Below, one piece after another: positions 1-12,111 of a DNA stretch of 64,000 nucleotides. Both the position numbers and the translations under genes were made by a program. This DNA comes from Siphonodentalium dalli (Eukaryota > Mollusca > Scaphopoda > Gadilida > Siphonodentaliidae). The stretch is from contig CP136064.1 in NCBI GenBank assembly GCA_032622095.1, positions 144,975,954 to 145,039,953 of the forward strand. The letters are read 5' to 3'. The notes under the pieces were generated by a model. It was not told the origin of the DNA and made no database searches. It worked only from the letters and a program-made list of their open reading frames with translations. Each line of letters opens with the position of its first letter. Positions within the stretch are counted from its first letter, which is position 1.

Positions 1-1090
1 ATTGTTTTATTTTCAAATTTTTACTTTTAAAATGTGCACTAGTCAGATTATTTTGTTCCATTAAAATTGTTTTCAATCAACATCAATTTTGTTCACTCTG
101 TTCAATAAGGGGTTATTTAGCAAATTAGTGTTTGGTTAATAACCATCATCCCAAAATCCATATATATTATTAAATACATGATTTCATCATCAACTTCATT
201 CTTCAATCTTGATAAGTTGATTAGATTTAATTTTTAATCAATTCATTTATTTATATTTTCATCAGTTTGTGACTTTGTCACAATATACATAAGTTAGCAC
301 TTAAGTTCACATAATTTTGAACACATTCAGCAACAAGAATTAGATACTAAAAAGTCTAAAATTATATTTATTAAATAATTGACTTAATAATATATTAGAA
401 TTATGCACAAGAATAAAGTCAAAAAGTGTTTTGGGATGATGAGTTTGATATCCAATTATGTAAATGGTACTGTATGAAACAATTTTCTGGATGTGACCTT
501 GTATATTGCTCTGAAAATGTGAAATGGACTAGAAATGAAAGATTACAGTATAAAATCTTCAATACAATTAGGTTGAAATAGATACTTAGTATAGTCTGAG
601 AAGCCAGGAAATGGCGTTTCGTGGTCTTGAAATCTCAAATTTTCGCAAACCTGCCGGAACCATGGTCCGGCAGGTTTGTTCGGTGTCCCCAAATTAGACT
701 AATGGAAAGGTCTGACGGCAGGTGGAGCATAGTTAGGCCACTGATTTTTTATTAGTTGGTTTGCGGAATTTTTTCTGGAAAAGTTGGGTCGGTCGGTCGG
801 AAAAAAAAGAACGAAATAAAAAGATGGAATACACTCAATTTTTCAAATAAAAGGAAAATGGTTAGAAAATAACTTTGTATCATATCTATTATCTTACATC
901 TATTATTGGCATCTCAATATACAGCCAGATACTTGATCTGACTAGTAAAACAAGGTTGATATATGTTTGTATTAATTGTAATCACTTTTAATACTCTTTA
1001 AACATACCGGTAACATAGCGAAAACAAAAACACAAAACTAGATGTTGATTTTATTTGACATTATAGTTTATACAGTATATACATTTTACA
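1..1090. other. AT-rich non-coding stretch
   Basis: No coding region or recognisable mobile element is visible on either strand. The sequence is strongly AT-rich with short homopolymers. The one structured item is the quasi-palindrome listed separately at 647-677. A short GGTCG microsatellite lies near 785-800. Confidence 0.5.
647..677. repeat. 31-bp quasi-palindrome
   Basis: Two perfect 11-bp arms (AAACCTGCCGG and its complement) enclose a nested ACCATGGT palindrome with one extra base. It is GC-rich in an AT-rich background, so it stands out as a possible hairpin or the core of a small palindromic element. No function can be assigned. Confidence 0.75.
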
Positions 1091-1099
1091 TCCTATATG

Positions 1100-1509
1100 A
1101 ATTTAATATAATATAGTGCCATAGAGGTTTAATATATATGTGAATTTATATTACATCTATGTGGCACTATATTATATCAAATGTCTATGAATACAGGAGA
1201 AGTCATGTCAAATATACTTTGAATACGGGATAAGTCATGTAAAATGTACTTTGCTATATAAAATGTGAAATAGGTGTAATATATATGTGAATTTATATTA
1301 CATCTAAGTGGCACTATATTATATCAAATGTGTATGAATACAGGAGAAGTCATGTAAAATATACTTTGAATACAGGAGAAGTCATGTAAAATGTACTTTG
1401 CTATAAATGTGAAATAGGTGTAATATATATGTGAATTTATATTACATCTATGTGGCACTATATAATATCAAATGTGTATGAATACAGGAGAAGTCATGTA
1501 AAATATAAG
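1100..1509. repeat. tandem repeat, unit about 145 bp
   Basis: About 2.8 units. Landmark words such as TGAATTTATATTACATCT recur at 1141, 1288 and 1432. Each unit holds one or two copies of a shorter internal repeat containing GAATACAGGAGAAGTCATGT. It is non-coding. Confidence 0.8.
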
Positions 1510-1737
1510 TTTTTTTAATGTGGTCACCTGGTCAAATAGGGGCCAAGCGAAGGACAGTTTCCCTCTTAAAGGAATAGGGTGCTGAAAAAACAATAATATT
1601 TTCTTTCAATAAACCGATAATATATATATATAATGTCCATTGGGCGCATATAATCTAATATTCGACCGCCATTCGTTATTTGTATAACGATTATAAAAAA
1701 TTCCGAAGTTAGCCGAAGACTTTGTTGTAGACGAAGT

Positions 1738-1807
1738 CACGTGATCATCGGCCCGATCACGTGATTGTCACATGTAAACAGAAGCATAGCACGTGATCGA
1801 TCACGTG
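1738..1807. promoter_or_regulatory. cluster of four CACGTG (E-box) palindromes
   Basis: CACGTG occurs at 1738-1743, 1758-1763, 1790-1795 and 1802-1807. The last two form a perfect 18-bp palindrome, CACGTGATCGATCACGTG. The partner arm near 8863-8868 has a single CACGTG, so most of the cluster is private to this copy. CACGTG is the site of bHLH factors of the USF/MYC/CLOCK type, but no downstream gene is recognisable. Regulatory use is inference only. Confidence 0.35.
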
Positions 1808-3028
1808 GTAACCCATCGACAACGCATAGGTACGCTAGGGCAGTATTTTAAGTTTGCATGTAGTCGATCGCGGCCTTTGAAGATTGTCGGGTTATCACAC
1901 TGCGAATGCTAAACTTTGCCGAAAACATCGCCGTTCTCGTAATTAAATGTCTTTATCCTGTTATTATTATTATATGTATCGCGATGTGTTGTTACTAAAA
2001 AGCCATGCCCGTATTCAGTTTTGCGAGCATTTATCTATATAAACACGTGCTCGTGTTTATATATATTTTTTACGTCACCGGAATAGTCCAAGTTATATTA
2101 TATAGTATATATTCATATAAAGATTGCATATATATGCGAAGACTTGCACAGTTATTAGGCAATTATCATCTCGTAAACATTCCAATTTCCAGATGCGATT
2201 TGTCGTGTGTCAATAAAGAGCGTTTCGCTTTAATTTATCGTAACGCGGTAAAACAAAAAAAATGGTTTATTGCTGTCGGATTTAATCAATTATAATCAAG
2301 TCATTCATTACCAATATGATATGATACGTTCATTTTTCTTGGTTATGAATCATGTATATATTAGGGCAATATGGTGTTTATATATATTTCGGAATATTGC
2401 TTCCCCTACCCCCAAACAATCCTGCCGACTGTCACTGATGAAATCACTGCGTCTATGCATGGTTATTGGTCTATAAAATTAGCACTCTAGCGATGCGGTC
2501 TATTTAATATGCAGGTCATAACTCGACCTCTATGTGTCAATTACGTATAACAATAGGATTATAAAATATATAAACGTTTGTCGTGGTTCGTTGAACCAAC
2601 ACTTTTTGAAGGAGGGGTAATAATCCGGTTTAATATGTAATCACATATACAAGCGTTCTTTATTCGCAATATATCGTAATAGTGAACGCTCATTATTGCG
2701 TCAAGGTAAAGGGACTGGACTTAGAACAGTTGTCATCGTGATTGTTTACTGATTACACCAATACATGTCAATACATATACACGAACTTCCGATATGCATG
2801 CTTTATATATCCTCCCAAGTCATAGCAATTTCCGCTTTATTAAACTCTTTTTATTCGTACCATATTAGGAAAACTCTTAACATGGAACGCTCTTTATTGA
2901 GCCATGGTGAAGGAAATTGGGACTCGACTTAGAATAGTTGTTATCGTGAATTATTCAACATACTCTCCACTTTAAATGCAATTGTATGTATTCGTAACCA
3001 TGACTGTCATTGTCAAAATAAACGCTCT

Positions 3029-3196
3029 TTATTTGGTATATGTAATCGGTTTCTGATTTTGCGCAACGGGTTTTTCTCCACAGAAATCCCACCAACTGGC
3101 ACGTAAACGAACATCGTTTGGAAATGAATACAGCATTATACCTAACTGAGAGTCACTAGACCGGCCACAGCCGAAAACACTGCATTTATATGGCAT
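3029..3196 (-). pseudogene. THAP-type zinc finger fragment
   Basis: The minus strand encodes about 55 residues beginning MPYKCSVFGCGRSSD, followed by a YSFPNDVRLR block and a Trp-rich end. This matches the start of a THAP domain (C2CH DNA-binding finger): Met-Pro start, Cys-x4-Cys, then a Phe-Pro with a downstream Asp, Arg and Trp. The distal Cys-x2-His and AVPTIF-like tail are missing before a stop at 3029-3031, so the domain is truncated or continues in an unseen exon. THAP fingers are the DNA-binding part of P-element-type and some Kolobok-type transposases, and of host THAP proteins. Its place inside an inverted-repeat arm favours a transposase relic. An upstream in-frame Met at 3238 extends the frame, but the domain starts at the Met near 3196. 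I see no transposase catalytic region nearby. Confidence 0.55.
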
Positions 3197-3772
3197 TGTT
3201 ACGAATGAATAATTGTAAATACGGGACACTCGGGGCATATATACGGAAAATTAAAACAACATCGTGAACACGCACCTGAATAGAGTTCACATGCCTGCTT
3301 GTGTTTTTATAAGCTTTATTTTTGACACGAAAGTGTTACCTACGCCGCTCAATCGGCCTTCTATAGTTTTTTGTCAAAACAATAACTTTCCAAACAGCGC
3401 TTAAGACAAATCACAAGTGAATATAACTTACCAAGCCATGACAATTAACCATGTGTACACAATGCTATTGATATTCCCCGCAGCGATTCCATCACGCTCA
3501 CATGCTGATGTTTATTCCGGATTTTCCATCGTCATATAGGTAGACATAATTACCTCCGACTCCGATTCCGTGTTTTTAATTAGTTTACCTCGCTTGACGT
3601 CATGCGAGGTTTTGCGACTGAGATAGCCGACAACCGGTGACGGTATTATTTAGTTATTTCTCGGCTTATTTATTACGCGATTTTTATGGGACTTGGATTA
3701 TTGTGATCACAATAGGGGTGGCTATCCGATAGAGTTTTGTTGTTTCATGAGCATAGTAATCCTTTAATATGC

Positions 3773-4530
3773 TTCCTCCACAAGGACCATCAGGTCTGTT
3801 TTACTGATATTTAGTATGAAGGGTTCTTTGGTGTCTGGGATTCAAATTTATTCAGATGGGGTCACCAGGTTAAATAGGGTCTGACCAGGGACATAACTAT
3901 ATGTCTCTTATAGTAATTCTTAAAATGTCTTCTCAAGAGAGGTTGGACTATTTAGCCTACATATAGTTGGAGGATCCTTAGTGACTGAGATTCAGATTTG
4001 TTAACATGAGGTCAACCTGTTAAGAAATGACGGGGCTATGGGGAGTTAACACTTTTGTGTCTAATAAAATCATTGAAATACCAAATTCATTAAAACATCT
4101 ACCTTGGAGCTACCTGACTGATTAATTTGACATGTATGGTGTTTTGGGTCCATGGATAATTGGGCTTCAAACATGTCTAAATGGTTTAATAAAAAGGTGC
4201 TTGTGAGATTGGAAATTTCAATCAATTGAGAAAGTTTGAGATGTCGGTTGTGAAATTCCAACCTAAGACATGGGAGTCTGGAGCCCGGTCGGGAGGGGAC
4301 ATGTTGAGCTGGAGGAGGGGGGTGATCAGTAGTGTATAGTTGGTAATTTCAAGGTGGATATTCACCGATCTACATACAGGAAGCCTCTCCAGCCACATAT
4401 CCTGTTTAGATCTACTTCTTTTAAATTCTTATGAAAACTTCTGACTGTTGTGGTCTCCAGAGTCCCAGTCTTATCAGTCTTTGCAGTCTGGTGAGCGACC
4501 CCACAGTCATTGACTGTCTTGTTATGAAAA
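3773..4530 (+). repeat. family-i core repeat fragment, direct copy of 16570-17290
   Basis: It carries recurrent words of family i, such as CAGATTTGTT near GAGGTCA and GGACATAACT. It matches 16570-17290 in order through the block around TCAAGAGAGGTTGGACTAT and the final block around CTTATCAGTCTTTGCAGTCT. The two copies differ by small indels. No coding potential. Confidence 0.75.
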
Positions 4531-5060
4531 ATTATTTGTTTTCCAAGAATATTAAATTTTAAAAGCAACATTTTCGTTATTTTTCCGGTATTCGCCGGTT
4601 ACGTGACGTATGACGTTATGTTGTCTGAACTCTCTAGAACTTATGTGTCATGTTGATATACTGGACCACTGTAGTAATGTCAGACTGTATTAATATCTGT
4701 CTTATTATCTGATGACCCCGATTAACACATTAGTACTGGGGCAATAAATATTTGTTTTTGTTTGTTTGTTTGTTTTTTTCTTTCCAAATAGTTTACATGC
4801 ATTTTGTTTTCCTCCATGATCCATAGATCCTGAAAATGTGGATTGTTGAAATGTAGACCATAATCTGACTGGCTTGCATATCGATAACACTTTGATTATC
4901 ATCTTAGGATCAGAGGACAATATATGCGATCTTTCATGGTCTTGTCTCGCTGCATGAAGCGACCATTTTTTTTTATAGTGATCTTTCCTGTGTTTTGTTC
5001 TGACAATTGAGACTCATTATTGGCTAACATTCTAGTGAATCAGGCAGTAATCAATAGCCT

Positions 5061-5481
5061 TTATTGGGAATTATTTCCGGGTAAGACGCCATCCTGCCTA
5101 TTGTTTGAAGATTCTGCAATGCTGTACTATGCTTAGATTTCAGTTTCACCACTATTATATATAAATGTTATTGAAAAGGCTTTCCATTATTTCCCCTGTT
5201 GGAACTACTATGCATGCCTATTTCTAGCAGAAATTGGGTTCCCATATAAGCTATTGTTCGAGCTAGGCGGCAGTTATTGGGAATTATTTCCGGGTAAGAC
5301 GCCATCCTGCCTATTGTTTGAAGATCCTGCAATGCCGTACTATGCTTAGATAGATTTCAGTTTCACCACTAATGTTATTGAAAAGGCTTTCCATTATTTC
5401 CCCTGTTGGAACTACTATGCATGCCTATTTCTAGCAGAAATTGGGTTCCCATATAAGCTATTGTTCGAGCTAGGCGGCAGT
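5061..5481. repeat. 213-bp tandem duplication
   Basis: Copy 1 spans 5061-5273 and copy 2 spans 5274-5481. They begin with TTATTGGGAATTATTTCC and end with GAGCTAGGCGGCAGT. Differences are a few substitutions and short indels around 5150 and 5350. No recognisable gene lies inside. Confidence 0.9.
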
Positions 5482-7062
5482 CAGGGAGTTTTAAATTTCC
5501 AATTCATGATGAAAACAGATTTGTTTAATGTTTGAATCAAAATATTTCTTTCACATGATAACAATTTTGTGGAAGAATGGTCCACTATAAGCCAATCGCC
5601 TAGACATTACTTCCGCATGTGTTATGGTTCAGCGGATACTCTTTGTCAGTTTGTGTTTGTACAGTTATAATGGAAGTTATCTCTGAACTGATATTGATAA
5701 GCAAAGTTGTTAACACAACATATCTGTCATTCTAAAAATAGTACCTGTTAAATATTCGAGGTCATGTAGACAAGAGTTAGATCCATGAACTATATATATA
5801 AATGTACAGCATTCATTATGAACGAAGTTGTTCATCTGTAGTCAAGAAAGCGTGCGTTTGTCAATATTTTTCACAAAACAAAACCAGAAATAGCCGTTTT
5901 CTTTTTCCAAAAATGGGAATGCGAGACGAAACAAAAGTTTCATTCCCATCGGGGGGAAAAACGTCTATTTTAGAACTGCAATAGGTCTATTGATGATTGG
6001 CTGTACAGTCTACATATACCTCATTTAGATCATTGACATATATTTCATTATCCTTGAGACTGAAGAAAAACCTTTCTGAGAAGTCTGTGTCTGGGAATGG
6101 AAAAAATTGACACATTGGATGATGCCCGGTCTTGATAATGATATCACTATTTTAAAAAACGTACCTCAGGCCCGATAAGACGTCATCAAGGATTGGTTTC
6201 ACTTTAATAATGGTAACATTGATATCTGCATTATGTAGACATGTATGTGTCTGTTAAGGCCAACTGTTATCTCACTATATATGGCGAAATGCAGCCGCTC
6301 GCGTGCAACCGAATTAGTAAAGACCAACCCAAGAATAAGTCTGTGTCTAGTCTATACCATACTGGCACTAGCACTGGGGACTTTCTGTTCCTTTATCTTG
6401 ATCTATATAAAGGTGCTGGAGCCAATGTAGGCAATAATATTCACAGGGAATTTTCCGCCATTTTATTCTGCAGACAAAGACAAAAATCTCTTGTAAATTG
6501 AGGACATATTCTAGCCAATTTACGAGGCATACAAATAATGTATAATCCTATTTGTTCACCAATCTAGAGGCTTTATAATGTGAACAGAGTCCGTCATATA
6601 TAGATGAATGATTAGAAACGACGTTGGTCTGAGGACGCAAAGTAGATAAACTGATTTATGCGGGGGTATTCCAGAGGTGACGTCACATCAGTGAGTTATT
6701 AAAAAAGTCACACCCAGAAAAGGAACAATGCGAGTTAGAAGCATTAAAGTGATATATATTTATGAAATAAAATCAACATATTACTTTATTACTATATTTA
6801 CTAACTGCAACAGACTCCATATGGGACAGTTTATTCAGCGGTGGAGGGGCCTGTGGCCCCTTTGTGCGCTATGTGTGTTTTAGGGTCTTGCAGATATTTG
6901 ATTTGAGATTCGAATCAAAAGTCAAATTTGATTCAAGTAAAAAAGTTGGCTGTTTACGGACCAGTACACACGTCGATCTTAGCTGTTTCTGTGCCATTTA
7001 ATTCCCAAAAATGATGAATATATACCTTATAATTCTTATTGTACATTGCAAATGTTTGCATG
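5482..7062. other. unrecognised intergenic stretch
   Basis: No gene is recognisable. An 86-residue open frame at 6241-6501 (+) shows no family motif. A perfect TGACGTCA (CRE-type) word lies at 6678-6685. The piece at about 6780-6900 resembles 18930-19130 (both contain TTTATTCAGCG followed by a GGCC-rich block), so it is an old dispersed repeat. Confidence 0.4.
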
Positions 7063-8990
7063 CTATTGAAGGATTACTATCCTGATGAATACAACAAAAT
7101 AATATCGGAAAGCCACTCCTATTATGATCACAATGATCCAAGCCCCATAACAATCGCGTAATAAATCAATAAATAATACCCTCCGGTTGTTGGCTATCTC
7201 CGTCGCAAATCCTCATATGACGTCAAATGAGTAGACTAATTAAAAACACGGATTCAGAGTCTGAGTTAATTGTACCTATATGACGTCATCACTATTATGT
7301 AATCGCGGTGGTGAGTGGCAATGTTAAAAGCACAGAATCGACAGAACGTGCATGTTAATAGAAAAACTTTCTGTTAGCATGTCAACAATTGAAATTAAGG
7401 CTTGTATATGGTGTAATTTGGGCCGGGCTAAGGTTTATATAGAATAAAGTATATATTAGAGTTGTGAATTGAATTGGAGATTTTAAAAATAACATTGTCG
7501 TCGTGGACGTTTTATGACCGGGATATTTAATAGACAGCGTCGCTAGAGTGCTAATCTTATAGGCCACTAACCATGCATTTTGGGGGGGGGGCAATATTCC
7601 GAAATATATATATACACCCTATTGCCCTAATATATACATAATTCATAACTATGAATATGAACTTATCCTATCATATTGCTAATGAATGGCTTGATTATAA
7701 TATATTAAATCCGACAGCAATAAACCAAATTATTTTTGTTTTACTGCATTACGATAAATTAAAATGAAATGCTCTTTATTGCCACACGACTAAGGGCATC
7801 TGGAAATTGGAATGTTTACGAGATGATAATTGTCTAATAACTGTGCAAGTCTTCGCATATATATGTAATTTTATATGAATATATAATATATAATACTAGC
7901 AGATTAGCCCGCCACTGGCGGGATTGGTCCCATGGCTTTGGTCGATCCATTAATTTTTGTTTATCAAGGTAACCCCGTACAGGCACGGTGACAAAAATAT
8001 TCCCTGTCTCGAGTTGACCATACATAACAAATTTCACGTCTCTGTCACCGCTGACAACCGAGATATCGCCCAAGGTCATTTGTGGGTACCCGTTTCAAGG
8101 TGAAGGTCACCTCAGACAGACAAACTGACCCGACGAAAATTTCCCCCGTCCCTTGGAAGCCCTAAGTAGGAAATTTCGTTTCGATATCCCCAGTTTCCGA
8201 GACGGTCGATTGAGCCGTATTCATACTTGTGTATATAAACGCTCTTTAACAACGACACCGCAGATACGAACGCTCTTTAATCATTAACCCATTAACCCAT
8301 CAATTCCAACGATGGCGGCAGGGTGAAGGAGTGCTCGGACGTTCTCAGAAGCGGTGCGATGACACTTCTCGTGGTTTTTTACCCTTAGATAGCAAGTTTG
8401 GGCTCAATTGGTCGAGCCGTTTTTGAGTCTATAAAGGATATATGGATATATGCATATACACATATAAGGAAGTAAGAAAAACGATAACGAAAAAAAAGAA
8501 GAGAAACACGAGCACGTGTTTATATAGATAACTGCGCGCAAAACCGAAATAATATACGATAAGTTATTCATAAATCGCTGTAGAATATACTTATTAATAT
8601 AACAAAGTCTTCATCTGTGATTTCTTAAATTACGAGAACAGTTGTAGACTAGGTCCTACATAAAATACGGACATGACTTTATAATAACAACACATCGCGA
8701 TACATACAATAATAACATGATAAAGACGTTTAATTATGAGCACTGCAATGTATTTCGGCGAAGTTTTGCATTCGCAGTGTTCTCCCATGATGCGACAAAC
8801 TTCAAAAGTCGCGATCGAATTTATGATCGCTTTGCGCGTGCAAACTTTATATGCTATCGGGCTATCACGTGACTTCGTCTACAACACAAAATCTTCGGCC
8901 AACTTTGGAATTTTTTTTAATTGTTATAAAAATAACAATTGGTGGCCGAATATTAGATTATGTGCGCATAATGGACATTTTATATTGTGA
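7063..8990 (+). repeat. right arm of the large inverted repeat (partner 1622-3772)
   Basis: It is the reverse-complement counterpart of 1622-3772, ending at 8990 in a word related to ATTATGTGCGCATAATGGAC. Its outer 1.4 kb (from 7573) is copied again at 12112-13535 by the 4.54-kb tandem duplication. Several 80-124-residue open frames here are not supported as genes: they recur only because the DNA is duplicated, and they have no recognisable domain. Confidence 0.65.
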
Positions 8991-9954
8991 TGTTCCGATA
9001 ATGAAAAAGCTCATCAGACCGATTTCCGATAACTGGAGGCGCAATCGGCCGATTTCCAATTCCGATTCCGATGTTTATATATACTGTGCGTTTGCTCCCA
9101 TAATGGACCTATATACAATCATTGCACTCCTATCCCGGTATAGTTTCAAAGCCAAATACATCCAAGAAATATATACCACTGTCGCGAAAGTATTTCTACC
9201 GACGTCAGTTGTGCGCTGCCTTTGATGTATACCGGTAGTTGTTTTGACAAAGATATCAAAGGTGCCGACTCAGAGTAACGTTATGACCGTGTGTGGAACA
9301 CTTGCACGCGGTGTAAAAGTCTTGAATGAATACTTGTAAGTTGCGTCAATGTACATTGTATGGAATGGCGATGATTATTAACTAAATTTAGATTGATGGA
9401 TAATAATTGCTGTCATAATTATTTGTCTGAGATTTCCCCAAGTTCCCAATGGTTAAACCTTTTGTCTTTTAACAACTGAGAAGCTTTTATAGTTCCGCCT
9501 ACTCAATTTTGTTTTCACGAGACCACCTCCCAAGTTCAACGTGGAGCTAAGCGTATTTTATAGCATACGCTGTACAGACAAAAAAGCTCATTATGCCCAT
9601 CATCACGTTATTGAAGACAGTTCTGATCGCGACTGTTTAAAGCTTTCTTTGAATCTATTTTGTGTCATCGCGATTGAACCAATAACTTCATATTACACGG
9701 GATGTCGGGCTGGTGTATTTCCATGCTTATAATATATAGTCATATCAGACTGTTTGGATGATGCCAATGGCTTATTTTTAGGCTGTAACAACTGCGTTTT
9801 ACATTTAATACTACGGTTGTATTGCGTACATTTATTAAAGCGTGCATATTGCGCTTAGATACTAGAACGTGTTTATTTGTTTTGACAATCGGTAATAGCC
9901 GATGTTCAACTGCGAGGTACGATTAATATCCGATGGGCTATCGGAACATCACTA
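8986..9954 (+). mobile_element. hAT-like non-autonomous element (about 0.97 kb)
   Basis: The ends are inverted: TGATGTTCCGATA at 8988 against TATCGGAACATCA ending near 9952. Read outwards they begin (T)TAGTGATG or TTGTGATG, the style of hAT termini. Subterminal CCGAT words recur at both ends. Flanking 8-mers (about ATTTTATA and ATTTTTAG) are similar but not identical, so the target duplication is uncertain. No transposase is inside; a 124-residue frame at 8851-9225 crosses the left end and has no known motif. Confidence 0.55.
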
Positions 9955-10913
9955 ATTTTTAGCTCACCTGAGACGAAGTCTACGGTGGAGCTTTTGTCAT
10001 CACTCCTCGTCCGTCCGTCCGTCTGTCCGTCCGTCAACAATTCTTTAAACATCTTCTCCTCTGAAACCATCAGACTGTTTGGGTTTATATTTGGTGTGGA
10101 TGTTCCCTAGGTGACTCTTATTCAGATTTGTTCAAATGAGGTCACCAAGTTAAATAGTTTTGATGTCGGGACCATAACTATTTTTCCACATAGTAATTCT
10201 TAAAACGACTTCTTTTCTGAAGTTGTCGGGCCGATTGGGTTCATATTTGGTATGAGGGTACCTTGGGTGACTGTGGTTCAGATTTGTTCAAATGAGGTCA
10301 CTGGGTCAAATGTGGGTGGGACTATGGACATAAATCTGAAGAAATATATTATTTTTTTAGATTTAACTTATTGCTCAATTTAACCAACAAAAAAAAAAAT
10401 ATATATATTTTATTTTTAATAAATATATTTTTTTATTAAATAAAATATTTTTTATTTAAATAAAATAAAAAACATTTAATTAAAATTTTGAAGAACTTAT
10501 GACATTACATCTTCGGGGGGGGGGGTAGATACCTCTAGTCTCCCCACTAAATTTAGTTGAAATCAGGGGTTTGGGAGAAAAGATGAACAGACAGATGTAC
10601 AGAAATGTTCAGTAAATTCCTTTTAATACTAGTATCTGTGCATTCCCATTACAAGCCAACTCTGCTCTGAACTGACAGACATGACACATGTTGTTATAAT
10701 CAGGGCCAGATAGATAAATAAGAGAACTTCAGTAGCTATAGGCAGAGTCCCCAGGGAGTGTATTCATGTCATTCATAATTTAAATGAGATTAATGGTGTT
10801 GTACATTTGTTTTCTGAAGTTGTCAGTAGCACCATCATTGTTTACAATACAATGGTCATTAATATCAGATTAAATTCATTTTCTCAGAGCTTTTAAGTGT
10901 GTCTGGCATTTGT

Positions 10914-10970
10914 AGAATGAGGTTCCCAGAGGCTATCATCGCCAAATACATCCTATGAGGACCTCATTCT
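10914..10970. repeat. 57-bp hairpin, GAGGTCCCCA family
   Basis: Ends AGAATGAGGT / ACCTCATTCT are perfect complements. The interior carries TTCCCAGAGG and GCCAAATACA words that relate it to the hairpins at 11178-11255 and 46095-46175. A duplicate lies about 4.55 kb downstream. Confidence 0.6.
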
Positions 10971-11177
10971 GCTTAGGCTTCATCTTCTGGGAAGTATCTA
11001 GAGTCTCAAATTGACATTTTTAGCAGCTCTTTTCCCTTCTGTTCAGATTTTAAAATGCATAATTGAGGTGTTAAATGGGTGCGCATACTGTCATATGTCA
11101 GTAATGTCACCAACTTCAGCTGGAGAACTTCTCTCTGTCCCTAGGTCTCCCATAGCAGTTGAGGACTAAGTAAAATT

Positions 11178-11255
11178 GGGTTCCCAGATGGTGAATTTGG
11201 TGATGCTAGCCTACCTTACAGAATAGCATCACTACATTCACCCTTTTGGGACCTC
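11178..11255. repeat. about 78-bp hairpin, GAGGTCCCCA family
   Basis: The inverted arms run from GGGTTCCCA-GGTGAATTTGGTGATGCTA to its imperfect complement ending TTTTGGGACCTC. Same family as 46095-46175. A duplicate lies near 15725-15802 in the second 4.54-kb copy. Confidence 0.65.
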
Positions 11256-12111
11256 AGACACACTAAATTCACGCTTGGCTGTTCCAATATTATTTTCTTA
11301 ACCACTTAGCTATGTGACCTCATTATACCTTATTATGGACAAAAAAGTGCGGGGGTATATTGGATTAAATCTGTTGGTCTGTCGGAGTGTCCTTCCATCC
11401 ATTGTTCTGTCCATCCATCCATCCATCAACAATTGTTTTCTTCTCGAGATCTATATGAATTCCCTACCTGTATGTGACTCACATTCAGATTTGTTCAAAT
11501 AAGTTCACCAGGTCAAATAGGAGGGGTGCCAGGGCCATAACGTTTTCCCTCCATAGTAATTCTAACAACTATTACTACTCAAGAACCATCAAGTCTATTT
11601 AGCTTATATTTGTGTATGCAGGGTCCTTGGTGGCATGTTTAGATCTGTTCCAATGGGGGCCTTTTTGGAAAATCAATTAACTTCAACTCTTAAAAGCGAA
11701 TGTTTATAATTATAAGATGAATAGATATCAGAGATGGGTATTCATGTTTGTTCAAATAGGGGCAGAGACCCCCACCCACACTACCTGTATCTATGCTGTA
11801 CGCTACTGGTATACTAAGATAATGCCACAGTGTTGGGGAGGTGATTTACAGATTTGTTCAATGAAATGTAATTTTTGAGCTCACCTGAGACGAAGATATA
11901 GTCATCACTTCTCATCTGTCACCTGTTCATCTTTCTGTCCATCCATCAATCTGTCAACAATTCTGTGAACATCTTCTCTAGATCATAAGACTGAACGGGT
12001 TCATATTTGGAGTGGATTTTCCCTAGGTGATTCATATACAGATTTGTTCAAATGAGGTCACTCTTTCAAATGGTTGTGAAGCCAGGGGCATAACTCTTGC
12101 CCTCCATGGTA

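Larger units (their letters stand above)
1622..3772 (-). repeat. left arm of a large inverted repeat (partner 7063-8990)
   Basis: Read on the minus strand, this segment matches 7063-8990 at its outer end (a CGAATATTAGATTATG-like word), middle (the GCAATATTCCGAAATATA region) and inner end (a block with TGACGTCA-type words and a TATTACGCGAT-like word). By eye the arms are clearly diverged. This arm also has about 0.8-1 kb near 2510-3590 that the partner lacks, including a THAP zinc-finger relic. It may be one inverted-repeat transposon or two copies of one element in opposite orientation; the spacer at 3773-7062 shows no transposase. Confidence 0.7.
7573..12111 (+). repeat. 4.54-kb tandem duplication, copy 1
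   Basis: The segment from the ATGCATTTT plus G-run (10 G) at 7573 to the CCCTCCATG word at 12108 is repeated immediately at 12112-16658, offset 4544-4547 bp. I found only about half a dozen substitutions (for example near 8144, 8468, 9095, 9984, 10326 and 10575) plus homopolymer length changes. The unit holds the outer part of the inverted-repeat arm, a hAT-like MITE and two family-i repeat heads. A boundary at a G homopolymer and the near identity fit either a very recent duplication or two haplotypes joined end to end by the assembler. Confidence 0.95.
9955..12111 (+). repeat. family-i elements: hairpin head, GTCC microsatellite, core repeats
   Basis: A head at 9960 (AGCTCACC, about 15 bases, then GGTGGAGCT) forms a hairpin. 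It is followed by a GTCC microsatellite near 10008-10035 and diverged core repeats marked by CAGATTTGTTCAAATGAGGTCA. A second head lies at 11878 (GAGCTCACCTGAGACGAAG). Between them is an A/T low-complexity tract (10340-10495) and 10620-11880, which has no recognised gene. The plan (terminal hairpin, microsatellite, core repeats) resembles bivalve pearl/Helentron-derived elements; class assignment is inference. Confidence 0.6.

Noticed and set aside
8736-9225. Overlapping 84- and 124-residue frames conserved in the copy at 13281-13770
   Set aside because: Conservation reflects the near-identical 4.54-kb DNA duplication, not selection on protein; the frames straddle a MITE boundary.
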